The notes under the pieces: model-generated
What the model saw: only the letters and a program-made list of their open reading frames with translations
Told to the model about the DNA's origin: nothing
Database searches by the model: none
Source: CAYWBW01 sp964456745
Lineage (GTDB): Bacteria; Patescibacteriota; Gracilibacteria; GCA-2401425; JAJOLG01
Assembly: GCA_964456745.1 (NCBI GenBank)
Contig: CAYWBW010000007.1
Coordinates: 3,743 to 67,742 of the forward strand
Length of the DNA: 64,000 nucleotides
Direction: 5' to 3'
Made by a program: the position numbers and the translations under genes
In this document: piece after piece, positions 12,114-23,834 of the stretch
Layout: the number at the start of each line of letters is the position of its first letter
How positions within the stretch are numbered: position 1 is the stretch's first letter

Positions 12114-12284
12114 ATGAATTTAACAATAAATCTAAAAAATAAATTTAATAATATTTCAAAAACTGATTTAGAAATCATACTAGAAAACATGCTATCTGAA
12201 TATAATGACAATGACATAGCCTTACTAAAAAAATATTATGAATGCGTTAACCTTTCTGATGATAAATATATTAATATTAAATAA
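12114..12284 (+). CDS. Possible antitoxin of a type II toxin-antitoxin pair
   Basis: 56 aa, starts 9 bases after the transketolase stop. Helical, charged sequence (KTDLEIILENMLSEYNDND). The last A of its TAA is the A of the next ATG, so translation is coupled. No known antitoxin fold was recognised; the call rests on size, order and coupling to the toxin-like gene downstream. Confidence 0.5.
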   Translation: MNLTINLKNKFNNISKTDLEIILENMLSEYNDNDIALLKKYYECVNLSDDKYINIK

Positions 12285-12541
12285 TGATTATTACAAAAAT
12301 AATCGAGCTTGAATATATTAATAAATATCTTGAATCTAGAAAATTAACAAATCAATATTTAAAATCTAAACGATTAATATTGTCATGAGATACAAATTCA
12401 GTTAATTTTAAAAAAAGAAAGCCAAAGACATTAAAAATATATCAATTTAGAATAAATAAACAATATAGAGCCTATTGATTTTTTGACCTAAAAAATAAAA
12501 CGCTTTTTAAAGTTATTGAAATAAACGATCACCAAAATTAA
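12284..12541 (+). CDS. RelE/ParE/HigB-like toxin (putative mRNA interferase)
   Basis: 85 aa. A helical first half is followed by the strand-rich tail YQFRINKQYRAYGFFD and FKVIEINDHQN, which resembles the RelE/ParE superfamily pattern (R.R....YR.....d......v..H). In that family Arg and the terminal His region act in ribosome-dependent mRNA cleavage or gyrase poisoning. Start overlaps the upstream stop by one base, the common toxin-antitoxin layout. Contains one TGA-coded Gly in the core, so the toxin is readable only with the local code. Placement between metabolic genes fits a small accessory island. Confidence 0.6.
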
Positions 12542-12552
12542 CAATAAAACAT

Positions 12553-13928
12553 ATGAAAAAACAAGATATCACCATTGAGCAGTTTGCCAATATTTTAAAA
12601 CAAAATGCTATCATAGAACAAGCATTTCAAGACATATGATGATCTGAATGATGTTTTAATTACTCAAATGCATGAGTTTTATATAAAGAAAAACTTATTA
12701 AATTGTGGAGGAATTTTTTTGTTAACAATCAAGATGATGTCTTTGAAATTGACTCGCCTACTATAAACAAAAGGATAATGTTAGATAGATCTGGGCATAC
12801 TAAAACTTTTTTTGACTATGTTGTAGTAAATCCCAAAAGCTGACTTAAGCACAGAATAGACAAACTCATAGAAGAACAATATCCTGAAGTTCAGGTAATA
12901 AATCAAGTTAAATGGTATCAAGATTTTATTAAAGAAAATGAGTTAATATTTAAATGAGATTGAGCAAATAAAGTAAAAGATGTAAAAATTGAAGAAGAAA
13001 AATTAATGTTTGAGCTTCAAACAAAAGACCTAATGAGACCTGAAACCTGTCAAAATATTTTTGTTGACTGATTTAATTTAGCTAAAAATAATTGAAAAAT
13101 TTCATGAAATTTACCATATGCAATAGCTCAAATATGAAAATGATATAGAAAAGAAATTTCCTGAGCTCAAAATTCACTACTAAGAAGAAAGGAATTTTAC
13201 ATGGCAGAACTTGAATGGTATTGTAGAGAAGAAGATTCGAGTATGATTTTTGAAAAAGCGCTATCTCAATGTAAAGAATTTTATTATAAAATCTTAGGAT
13301 TTTCTGAAAAAAATCTTAGATTTAGAGATCTTCCTAAAGAAGATCTTGCTCATTATTCAAAAAGAACAATTGACGTTGAGTATAGTTCCCATGGTGATGG
13401 GCTGAAATTCAATGACTTGCAAATCGAACTAATTATGATATTTCAAATCAACACTGAAGAAAAGATGTTCATGTTATAGAGCCTTCATTTTGAATAGATA
13501 GACTCATGCTAGCAATAATTTTTGAAGGACTTGAAATAATTAAAGACGAAGACTGAACCAACCTTTTTAAATTTAATTATCCAGCAAATCTTCAGCCTTA
13601 TGATCTTACAATCCTCCCTGTTGTAGATAGCTCTAAATACAATCTTCTTGATCATTATAAACAATGTAAGAAATTGCTATGGGATAAATATAACATCTTA
13701 TTTCTAGATCAAAATAAATGATCAATGCCAAAAAGAATGCTTAATTCTGATTGTATTTGAGCAAAATTAAATATTGTCTTAGATCAAGATGTTTGAGAAA
13801 AAATTTGATCAAGAGTGAATGACGGAACTGTTCAACTAAGAAAAATTTGAGCTAGCAAGAAAGAGCAAATAAAAATTGAGTTTGATAAAAAAAGTTTATT
13901 AAACTGAATTGAGGAAATGCTTGATTAA
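12553..13928 (+). pseudogene. Second glycyl-tRNA synthetase-like gene, broken by one base near 13396-13400
   Basis: Frame 1 runs 12553 to about 13398 and the third frame from 13398 to TAA at 13926-13928. Together they give a 458-aa GlyRS-like protein: LDRSGHTKTFFDYVV, MRPETCQNIFVD, motif 2 QIGKGYRKEIS, HYSKRTIDVEY, then after the break AEIQGLANRTNYDIS, motif 3 HVIEPSFGIDRLMLAII, and an anticodon-binding domain (LQPYDLTILPVVD). The join aligns exactly to the intact paralog if one base is restored in GGTGATGGG. TAG at 13383-13385 prevents use of the third frame earlier. Catalytic motifs are kept, so this is either a very recent lesion, a read error, or a programmed -1 shift. It could serve the recoded tRNA-Gly(UCA). 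Confidence 0.75.
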
Positions 13929-14830
13929 CACAACACCCTCACAACCCTCTCAACTTCATTTTTTGACCCTACTATTATAGGGCATCTTTGATGTATGTCT
14001 TTTATTTCTAAATCCACGATTTCTTCTCACTTTTCTGTAAGAGATGTTCATCCGCAAGCTTTTGCAAGAAATGAAAACGGACCTACCTCATAGGCAAGTC
14101 TCAACTTTCAATTTGGATATTTTGAATGAGAAGGGTAAGAAAAAATTCATTCTCATTTTAGAAAAATCGCTCAAACATCAGGAACCATTCAGCCTGAATA
14201 CCTTAGGGTCTTTCATTCCTCTAGCCATAAATCAATACATTTTTTATATTTCGGATTCTCTCTGCAGGCTCTTAAATTTCAAGGTGAAAAATTTTTCGTA
14301 TCTTTTTTTAAAGAAATGTCAGATTTAGAAAGAATAAAATCTCAGGTTTCTGATAATGTAAATTCATTTAAATCATCTCAAAAAGAAATAAGCAAAGTAA
14401 TTCTTGGTCAATAAACTAAGCATCAAGCGCAACACATATCTTTAACTTTTTTTCAAACAATATCTTTTCACTCAAATATTCAAAAAATACTTCCAACAGA
14501 TAGATTTACATCTAATAAAGATGATCAATCAATGGGATCATAAGCAATAGTATAGTCTCAGCTATCATTTATATTCATTTTCTCATCTTGTTCTTCAGAC
14601 ACCAAGCAGGCAACTCATGATAAATTTTTAAAATTCTCAATCATAATTTCATCACATATAATATCTAAACTCATTTGATTTTCTCAATGAACATTATGAT
14701 TTTCAGAAAAAGATTTATCTTCTTCTAGCAGTGCTTTATTTATTGCTTTGCTGGATTTTTCAAAACTCAATATAATCTCAGAAAGCCTTTCGTTAACTAC
14801 TTTTTTCTTTAAATATTCTCGTAATAACAT
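13925..14830 (-). CDS. fbp: Fructose-1,6-bisphosphatase, class I
   Basis: 301 aa, somewhat shorter than the usual 330. Seen: metal/phosphate motif VSEEQDE and YDPIDGSSLLDVNLSVGSIFG near residues 80-115; C-terminal LRYSGGMVPDVGAIFL, GIFSYPSHSKYPNGKLRLAYE, and EIKDIHQRCPIIVGSKNEV, all hallmarks of class I FBPase. It hydrolyses fructose-1,6-bisphosphate to F6P, the committed gluconeogenic step. Its stop shares three bases with the stop of the GlyRS-like gene on the other strand. With the aldolase and TIM at 54.6-56.3 kb it supports a triose-to-hexose route. Confidence 0.93.
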
Positions 14831-15077
14831 TTTATTAAAATTAATTTATCCTTATGATATCAAAACTTTTACAGTAAGTATAATTAATATTTGATGTTTT
14901 AAAAATTGTAAAATCATTTTTTAAATCAATATCAGAATATATATCATACAAACTATTCCTGTAGTCCAGAAAGCTAAAGCATTCTGTTGAAAGAAATTTC
15001 TAAATTAAAAAACAATGGAGTAAATTTTAAAAAAAATATAATTTAAATTTTATCCTCAAATTTTTTAAAATATCTTA
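14831..15077. other. Intergenic spacer, no gene seen
   Basis: AT-rich spacer between the end of the 1459-aa exported protein and the start of fbp, both minus strand. Only very short ORFs in all six frames with UGA read as Gly. A promoter for fbp must lie here but no confident -35/-10 pair stands out. Confidence 0.4.
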
Positions 15078-18000
15078 CTATTTTTTCTTATTAAAAATCG
15101 AAGTATTTATCATATTAATATATTCATGAAACTTACTTTCTGCGTTACTTACTTGATAATACGATGGTCTTAAATTCTCAACTGTAAACTCATCTATATT
15201 ATCATCTTCTTTTGGAACAAGGTAAGCAACAATTATATTTTTTGTAGTATATCCCTGATCTGTGTCTTCAATATCAATGTATATAGGTCTATCACCTTCA
15301 CCATCTAGCACTTCTGGTATCACTACAGGACTAATAAATTCAAAAAATCAATCTTGATTTGTATTAGTAGTTCAAAGCAATTGTCTATTAACTGAAATTC
15401 TGATATTTGATCAAGGCCAAGCATATCACAAAACATGCAATTTTTCTCAAGACTTAATACGATAAGAATTTCTTGGATAAATAAAACCAGGAGATTTATC
15501 TTTATCAATTGAAAGTTGTGAATAAAGTAAGCAATCCTCTCTTGAGAGACTAGAAGACAATAAATCATGTCAATTTTCATAATATTCTTTTCACTCACCT
15601 TCTTCAAATTTTTTGAAAAAATCAATTATAACTCAGTCACACGAGGCTGCAAATATCAAATCACTTTCTCAAAATGAATACTTAGCATCCTGAGATGTTA
15701 TCACATGAGTTTTCTCATTTAACTGCTTATTTTCAAATATAGACATAAAAAGAATTTCATTAAAAGTTTTTAACTTAATCTCATCTTCTGTCATAAAATC
15801 TACCAATGTTCATGTCTTTGGAGACTTTATTATATCTCATACAGATAAATATTCTCAATTAAAATGATATATTCAAGGATTATAAACAATATTTTCAATT
15901 CATGTTTTTTTATGGATTACCGTTGTTCATTTAGACAAAATTGCAAAAACTCCATCACTTTTTATTTCAATCATAGAAGATGGAGCCATGAGAAGAGATA
16001 CTCATGGAGATATTGTGACATCACCTGAGCTAAATAAATTAAGAGTAGAAAAATCTAATACGCTTCATGTATTTCGGAATCTTGAAAATTCAAATTTCAA
16101 CCTACTTCAAGATAAAAGCTTAATATCATCTCAAACTCATTGTAATGAATTTGGAGTAAAATATGTATCAGGATAAAGCATTGATGGCACACCTGAAAAA
16201 TCAGTTGGTTGCCTCATGCGAAAACTTACCCTGTCATATATCGTACTATCTGATTGATACGAAGCTGATAAATAATATACTGAATTACCTGGATTATCAA
16301 GACCCTGAAGGAGTTCTTCATTCAAATATAAAAGTCTTGGAGAAATTCAGGCACATTTTCATGTTTGATCAACTGTTATGCTAAATGCATAAGGATCTTG
16401 CACATAAGGAACAATCTCTTCTAATGAAACTGTAGTAGCTTGCTTAAATTCTTTCCAAAATCTAAAATAAACCGTTGAACCTGGCTTTGCATTACATTCA
16501 AAAGGAATATATCTTGAATAATATTGTTCTCATGATATTGGAGTTACAATTTCTGGAAAATCTTTTTGGGTATTTTTAATTGGCAAAGTTCATAGCTTTT
16601 TTGTCCCTAAAAAAATTCGTAATTCTATTTCATTAAATTCATGTAAATCTATATATAATTTAAAATCTCATTTATCATCAGTAAGTGTTTGAACAATCTT
16701 ATTTGGGAGCCTTGCTGAAATTAATGTATTTGGAAGATATGATCATGCAATTACTGGTCTTTTTGAATCTGTTTCATAAACCCCATCTTTATTTAAAGTA
16801 TGATAAAAAAGCACGCTAGCTGATCCAGATTTCATTTTAAACTGCTTTGGAGGAGCTCATATTAAATTTCATTGATCATCTAAATATTGGACTGAAATCT
16901 GATAAGCATCTTTTTCATCATCAGATAAATGATCTAATCATGTACCACTTAACATTTCATCTAAATTATCTCACTCCAAATATGGAAAGCTTGCCACAGG
17001 TTTAAAAGAAAATTCTCAATTTGATCACACCCTCATCTTGTGAGTTAGACTAGTTGGCTGCACATGAACAAATGGTAAGTTACTTCAAGTATTCCAAGTA
17101 AAAATTGGCATATTCATAGGAAGTCAATTTAATCTTGGCATATGTGCTATAAGTGATGAAAAATTAGGAGGAGTTTCATCAAAGGAGTCTTGCTTTGAAT
17201 ATCAAGAATAAAAAGAAAGATCTGCTCATGCAACAGCTCAACTTCATTTTATAACAGGATTATTTCATCAAATGGTAATCCCACCAGAAGAAATATTTGT
17301 AATTTCTGGAACATAAAAATCATAGACTAAAACATAATAAAAAATATTATAATTATCTGGCTGTGTATTTCATAAATTTTCAAACGCAGAAGGTTCAATT
17401 TCCTCTGTTTGACCATAATACTCTCAAAATGCACGAAATCCATCAGGTCAAAATCAATAAAAAGCATCTGCCCACGCTGTTTTAAGTAATTTTACATCCA
17501 TATCTTTAGCAAGTAATATTATGTGTAAAGTATGATGGCCTGGCTCAAATGTGCCATCTAAAATAAAAGATCATCTTGATATTGGATTAGATACATAGTC
17601 CACTACTCATCATGTAGATCATAATACTTGTCAAGCAATCATGTCATCACTATTAATACTTATAGTCGGATCATCATCCATCTGAATTCAATTCTCTGTC
17701 CAATCATCAGAATTAGGAGGTGTACCTAAAACTAAACCTATATCAGATTCTTTAATATTAATAATTTCTCATAAATTCATTCAATAAAATCATTTAAAAT
17801 TCTCATCTTGCTCTTTAGCATATATTCAAAAAATTCTTCTGTATCAAAAATCAAACATAGCAGAAAAATTTAATTTATTGTTTTTTTCAAATGTAAAAAT
17901 ATTTTGTGGCGCTATTCATGCATTATAATCATATATAAACTTTAAAGGCATTTTTCATTTCATATATCACCTACTCTTGCCACAATATTGAGCACTAGGA

Positions 18001-19457
18001 TTATAAAATGTAGGAGTATTAATACAATAATCCTCTTCAGGATTAAAAACTATACAGTCTTTATCTGGCAGACATCAAAATCATCACGTAGTTTCAAATT
18101 TAAAAAACTTATTAGAAAAACAACTACTAGTTTCGCCCATGTAAGTTAAAATCTGATTTTCTTTTATGTCCAACTCTGATTCTATTCATTTTCTTAAATT
18201 CCAATAACTTAAATCAGCATTGGAATCTGGCGTGTTATTGCAATAAGATCAAAGAGTTGATTCAGTACTTGCATCAGGAGGTCAAGTTGCAGTTATTCAT
18301 TCATATAGCTCATTTTGAAATATATAATTTTCCAAATCTCAAGAAGAGAAAAATGAATTTTTTATCGCAGTCTCATCTCAAGGTTGCGAAGTAGTATAGT
18401 AATAAGTATCATGATTTTGTACCACAACTCAATTGTCTATTATAAAAACTTTTGAATTATTAACATTTTCTCCTAATTCTTTTTCAAAAACTAAAGGAAC
18501 ACCAAATATATTATTATTTATTTTAATTTTATTCGATATCTGTACGGCAACGGAACACTTGTCATTTGCACATCTTATTCAATGTGAGCTATTTTCTAAA
18601 TAATCAATACCGATATATTTTTTTGAAGAAGGAACAATTGTAAAATCATTATTAGAACTGTTTGACTCAATTTTAATTCAATACAACTTACCAGTAGGAT
18701 TTTTAATCAATAAGACTATTTGTGAATTAATCCTAGCTACATCTATTATTGATGAGTCGTTAGGAAATTCACCTTCAAGTTCACTTGAAATATCATACAA
18801 CTTCTCCCAACCAACAACTCAAGATTCATAATATTTCCAAATGTCAACTTTCCCATCTCATCAAAAAGAATAAAAACTCAAATCAAACTCTTTAACGACT
18901 TGTCACAGCCTTGGTGGAAAAATACCTTCAAATCAGACGTTTGAGTTGAAATCAATTGACTTAACATCAAGTGGATTAAAAGATATATGCAACATTCATT
19001 CTGAGTATATAGATGGAAGAGTTCACTTAATCAAACTTATCTTTAATGGATCAATGGAAATATCCATCTTTGCATAATTATTAAAAAGATATGATCAATA
19101 CGCTAAAAAATCATTAACCTCCAAATTCCATGAATTTAAGTCATAGGGGCAGGTGTCAACCTCAGTGGTAAGATCTATTGGATTCATTTGACGAAGAAAC
19201 ACTGATCAGTCATTATTTTCAAAAAAGAAAAAATAAACCTTTCCATCATCTTTTATTACAGGAATATATTTATTCCAAATGGCCTGTAATGGCATTTCGT
19301 CTACCTCACAAGTAAATGCAAGAGAAGATATAGGAATTAAAAAAAGAAAAAATATTATGCAAATTATTTTTCAATTTATATTTTTCAATTTTCAATTTTC
19401 AATACTTGAGATTAGTATTTTTAAACGACTAACAATGAAATAAAAAAAATTCTCCAT
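15078..19457 (-). CDS. Giant exported Ig-like/surface protein
   Basis: 1459 aa in one uninterrupted frame. A signal peptide or anchor (IICIIFFLFLIPISSLAFTC) sits at about residues 33-52. The rest is rich in beta-strand, aromatic and Asn/Ser residues, with repeated Ig-like or carbohydrate-binding-like patterns (for example GSNIRISVNRQLLGTTNTNQ near 1350 and VQTLTDDKGDFKLYIDL near 930). Around residues 1110-1180 a VTISPGVSLLMAPSS segment resembles FecR-like or carboxypeptidase-regulatory folds. Several Cys pairs lie in the first 500 residues. No enzyme motif was found. Likely a cell-surface adhesin or host-contact protein. Divergent from the small gene at 19628. Confidence 0.8.
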
Positions 19458-19565
19458 TTATAATATTTTGTTTATTTTAAGCAACTTTTCGGATAATTAA
19501 ACAGGAAAGCTTATTAATATAATTGACAATTATATATTATATTTCAATCATATGTGATTTTTTAC

Positions 19566-19593
19566 TTGACATTTGACACATTCGTAGTATTAT
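19566..19593 (+). promoter_or_regulatory. Promoter of the 94-aa gene
   Basis: A perfect TTGACA at 19566-19571 and TATTAT at 19588-19593 with a 16-base spacer; an overlapping TATACT at 19591 gives spacer 19. A second TTGACA lies at 19573. The strength of this match suggests high expression of the small gene starting at 19628. Confidence 0.6.
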
Positions 19594-19627
19594 ACTTATA
19601 TAAATTTTAATTATTAATCAAAATACC

Positions 19628-19912
19628 ATGAGCATATCACAAGTATCATCAGTACCATCAATATCTTCAAGAGCAACAAAAAATAATCCAACAATTCAAG
19701 TAACAGAATGAGCTGGTAAAAATGTTGTTAATTCAGCACCTGGATCAAGTGTTCAAGTTGAAAAAGCATCAGCTAATGCGATACAAGCAGTACAAGCAAG
19801 TTCAAGATCAGCTATGTCTGTTTATACTAAACGAGGTAATGTAATAAGTAACTCTGTAAACATGTCTAAATCATGATGAGGAAATTGATTGGGTTTTAGT
19901 ACAGCTGCCTAA
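19628..19912 (+). CDS. Small Ser/Ala/Val-rich protein between two giant surface genes
   Basis: 94 aa, ATG to TAA. Low-complexity, Cys-free and Trp-free: MSISQVSSVPSISSRATK at the start, an alternating Ala/Ser/Val middle (SANAIQAVQASSRSAMSV) and a Gly-rich end (GGGNGLGFSTAA), where four Gly are TGA-coded. No signal peptide is visible. It has the best sigma70-type promoter in the region. It could be an abundant structural, pilin-like or secreted small protein. No family recognised. Confidence 0.65.
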
Positions 19913-19919
19913 GTGTCTT

Positions 19920-22900
19920 CTATCTCTTAACAACATCAACATTCTGATAATAATAATGGAGAATTCTCTTATAAGAATTCCCATTATTTGCCATAGATTC
20001 AGCTCACAAACCAGACATTCATACTCAATGCCCACACTGACCTTTTCTATATCTATTTAAATCTTTTCAATTTTCATCGCTTACAGACTGATAAACTTCT
20101 GATACTTTTTCAAAATATCCATTCCCCCATCTTGCTTCTTTTGGCGACCTAGTTTTTCAGTCAGAACAAGAGAAATAAGCTGCTCTTAATATTTCTCAAT
20201 CATACTCTAAAACTTCTCACTTTGATTCTTTTAAAGCAAGTTGCCATTTTGGACTTCTATCTTCATATCAAGCTCAAAGATATTTTTGAAAAACTGCAGG
20301 ATCATCAGATCAATCGTAATATTCTCAAGGAAATTTTCTATATTTTGTCTTTGTATAATGCATTGCATAACTTCTTGAAGCTACTGCTATTGCCTTTCTT
20401 TTATCATGATGTGATGATTCTGGAACTTCTGCTATTCACTTTAGATAATCCTCAAAAGACAAATTGTTAATTACATCAATTTTTCATTTTACCTGTGAAT
20501 CTTTCGCAAAGATTTCTATATCTCATCTATAAAAATTATCATTTAAATCCTGGTTCCAAGATGGTGAATGATTCCAATTGTTAAGCTTTACAAAAGAATT
20601 AGTATTCATAGTCTTAGCAATAAAATGTTTTCACACAGTTTTTTTTCAATCAACATTTACTATGAGCTTATAATTTCAATCAGCTCTAACCCAAATATTT
20701 GAATTTTTATTTGCAATAATTTGCTTCTTATCTAAAAAATATGAGACATCTCAAATAGCTCACACATTTACTGCACTATGCGGAAATGATAATTTTATTT
20801 TGATATTTTCTGCTGAAGATTCAGTATAATTTATACTTTTTATCTTTTCTGTTTTTACTTCATTTTCTATCTTTAGCTCATTTTTTCTTCTGTCCTTTAG
20901 ATATTTAATTTTTTCTTCAATTGTCATATTTCTAAACTTTTCAATAATTAAAGAATTTCTCTTGCTTACATCTGACTTTTTAGAATTAGAAAGCTTGCTA
21001 TTTTCATCTTTCAAGTCATTATTTGAGCTCTTCTTATTTGAAGAGCTTGGATTAACATACTGCAACTGACTATCTCAAATAATTACTTCAATAGAAAAAT
21101 CAGATCATTCAATATTTCATATTCAATTTAATCGTACTTTAAAATTTTCCTTATATAAATTTTGTCAATCTCAGAAATCATGTGGGGCTTTTAAAAATAT
21201 ATCAAAAGTAGCAGTTTTTCATGGCTTCACACTTCCTTCATTCATAAGAGAAGCCATAACAGCATTTTCCCATTTTATTGATCTCAATGGAGAATTTAAA
21301 TTAGTTGCTCTTACAGAAATTTTATTTTTTCCATTTCTTTTCCATGTCATTGTTGTTTTATTTTTTACTCTTACTGTCACCTTTTCGGTTTTTCATTTAG
21401 GAATATAAATTTTATCATGACTTTGATAAGTCACAAATCAAGATAGTCATGGTTTTTCAACTTCTATTTCTAAATCAAATCTTCATAATTGATCAAACTT
21501 CTTTCCATTAGCTAGTGCCTGCAAAGTAGCAGTATATTTTCCTGGCTTGTTTGGTGCTTGAATAGTAACATTTGCAAATCAAGCCTGATGCATTGGTACA
21601 AAATAAGCTATAGAATATTCACTTGAATCAAATTTTAATTCTCATGATTTAACAATCTTAAAATCAACTTGCTCAGATTCCCAAGAAACATCTGAAAGAT
21701 TTTTAAGTCAGATTCTTATTGTTTTTTTCTCTCAAGTAAAAAATTCATTTTTAGTTGATTCTCTCAAGATTTGAGCTTTATAACTAGGTCTTTTGACTTT
21801 GATATTAAACTGCATTGATCTATCTCAAAGCATTAAATCATCTCAAATCACAGGAATAAATTTTTCTTCAAATTCTCAAGATTTTAAAGGCGCTCGCATA
21901 AGAAACTCAAAAGTTCAAATCTCTCATGGAGGCACTGTAGGTTCAACTAATCTAGCTAAAATACTTGGATCATTATCTCAAAGCTTTGGAATAAAATCAG
22001 ATTCTCTTCATAAAGGATAAGCTTTAAGAGCGACTTTCATATCTCATGATCTTTGCCATGTAGTATTTCAAGTATTTTCAAGTTTAATCTTTGCTTTTAA
22101 GCTTTGACCATAATATATTTCTCTCTTTGGTGGTTTAAGCTGTATAAAGGTATATGAATTACTAACAGATTTAACATTAAAAGGTTGGATCACAGTTCAC
22201 TTTTCAAGTTTCTTTGCTCAATTTATAATAGGAACAAATTCCAAACTATACATTCATGGCTCATAACCTGAATTAATTTCAACATTAAAATGTCAAAGTT
22301 TTCATGGATAAACACTATCTTCTTCAAGGTCTGCCGCAACATAATTTTTATCTGCAAATATTGAAGTAGCAAACAAATCCCTATTTCAATTATCAGCTAC
22401 ATAAAGCCAGGTTCATTTTTTCCAAGTCTCAGTTCAGATATTTCTATATGTTAAGGTGATCACTTTTGTGGATGTTGGATCCATTTCTATAACTCAATAA
22501 CTTGATGCAATTTCTACTTCAGCTCTTTTTTCAGAAACCACCTTGCTTACATCAAAATCAAAATCTGATAATTCAATTTGTTTTTTTATGTTTGTAATTT
22601 TTCAGTATAAATTGTCTCAAGGACAAGCTGTTGAACGAAGATCTCTATGTCATAAAAGATTTGATGTTAAATTTCAGTGATACACACTCCTACCATTAAT
22701 ATCAACTCTATATTTTTTTCATGTGTAAGCAGTAAGCCTAGCAAGGGAAGAAAGTTGAGCCAGAGTAGGATTTCTATTTTGGAAATTTCACATAAGTGAA
22801 ATTCAAATTGTTCCAATATTATTGCAATAAGCATGGGCTCATACTATTAAGTCTCAACCAGCCCTACCTTCATAAATATTTCACTTTTGGTCAATCACAT

Positions 22901-23702
22901 AATGATATCAAATATCTCACCATCAACGAGTAAGTGTGTGATATCTAAAGATAGACCGCATTTTTTCTTTTCAAGGAAGGTTTGTCGATTTATCAGACTC
23001 TGCTGTATGATGTACAACTATTTTTTTAATTTTTGCTGAATACTGATAAGGCCACAATAATGACTTACCATTTCTATCATTATATACAACTTTTTTATAA
23101 ATATACTCAGAAGAAAATCTATTAATTAGCCCAGAGCATTCATTATCCTTCCTTGCTTTTATGTTTACAGCATTTGATTTTGCTACATTTCAATTACTAT
23201 AATTATATCTAATTGATTCATCAGCTCACCATTGCGCTCTCGATATTATCTTGATTCCTTTAATTCTAGAATTCACTCAAGCCCATAATTCCCTAAAAGG
23301 TGTAAATACATCTTCTCTTGCCAATTCATTCCATCAATGAAGTTTTATTTTTCATTCAGACTCAATTTTTACCCATTGAAATGGCTCAAGCTCTTCTACT
23401 TTTGATACATTATTTTTTACTCAATTTAATTCATCTAAATCATGTGCGTCAAAAAAAGTATTTGAAAATCTTATAGGAAGTTTTGTATTTTCAGTTTCTA
23501 AATAAGCAGTGTCTTGACCATTAATAAATTCAATTTCTATAAATGATACTCTGAAATCTAAGCGTAACCACTGATTATTGTCTATAGATTCAATTGCTAA
23601 CAGCTCTTTGCTTCACGCATCAAGATAATTATCAAAATTTAAAACAAATTCTGTAAAAAATATTAAGAAAAAAACTGAAAAGAATATCTTTATATAACGC
23701 AT
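19920..23702 (-). CDS. Peptidoglycan amidase-SpoIID fusion, exported
   Basis: 1260 aa. N-terminal signal segment (IKIFFSVFFLIFFTEFVL). An N-acetylmuramoyl-L-alanine amidase/PGRP domain covers about 150-370: ISRAQWGADESI, IVVHHTAESDKS (Zn His), GAHAYCNNIGTIGISLMGNF, and LGHRDLRSTACPGD (Zn His and Cys). Residues about 380-870 hold several CARDB/Ig-like repeats (VKLKNTGNTTW-type). A charged Ser/Lys linker (about 880-980) leads to a SpoIID domain ending GHGVGMSGLGAESMANNGNS and ILHYYYQNV. SpoIID is a lytic transglycosylase that acts on amidase-made glycans, so one chain carries two successive activities. The fusion is unusual; in spore formers they are separate proteins. Confidence 0.88.
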
Positions 23703-23762
23703 AATTTTATTAAAATGAGACCATGTGATTTTATTTTAAAATATTTTTAAAGTAAACAAGGA

Positions 23763-23804
23763 TTTTTATTCATAATATCAATAATGTTATATTATGAATA
23801 AAAA
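23763..23804. repeat. Perfect 16-bp inverted repeat in a divergent promoter region
   Basis: Arms TTTTTATTCATAATAT (23763-23778) and ATATTATGAATAAAAA (23789-23804), loop of 10. It lies between the divergent amidase-SpoIID and TsaE-HD genes. A terminator makes little sense between divergent starts, so an operator for a dimeric regulator or a transcript-end hairpin are the options. Confidence 0.6.
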
Positions 23805-23834
23805 ATATACTTCTTTAATTAATTATTAAACTTT

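Noticed and set aside
14310..14414. Plus-strand tail resembling a MoxR N-terminus (KVILGQ)
   Set aside because: It lies antisense inside fbp, whose motifs are unmistakable; the similarity is short and ends in TAA.
19954..19984. Palindrome AATGG.GAATTCT/AGAATTC.CCATT considered as terminator
   Set aside because: It lies inside the SpoIID coding region (NNGNSYKRILHYYY) and has no T-run.
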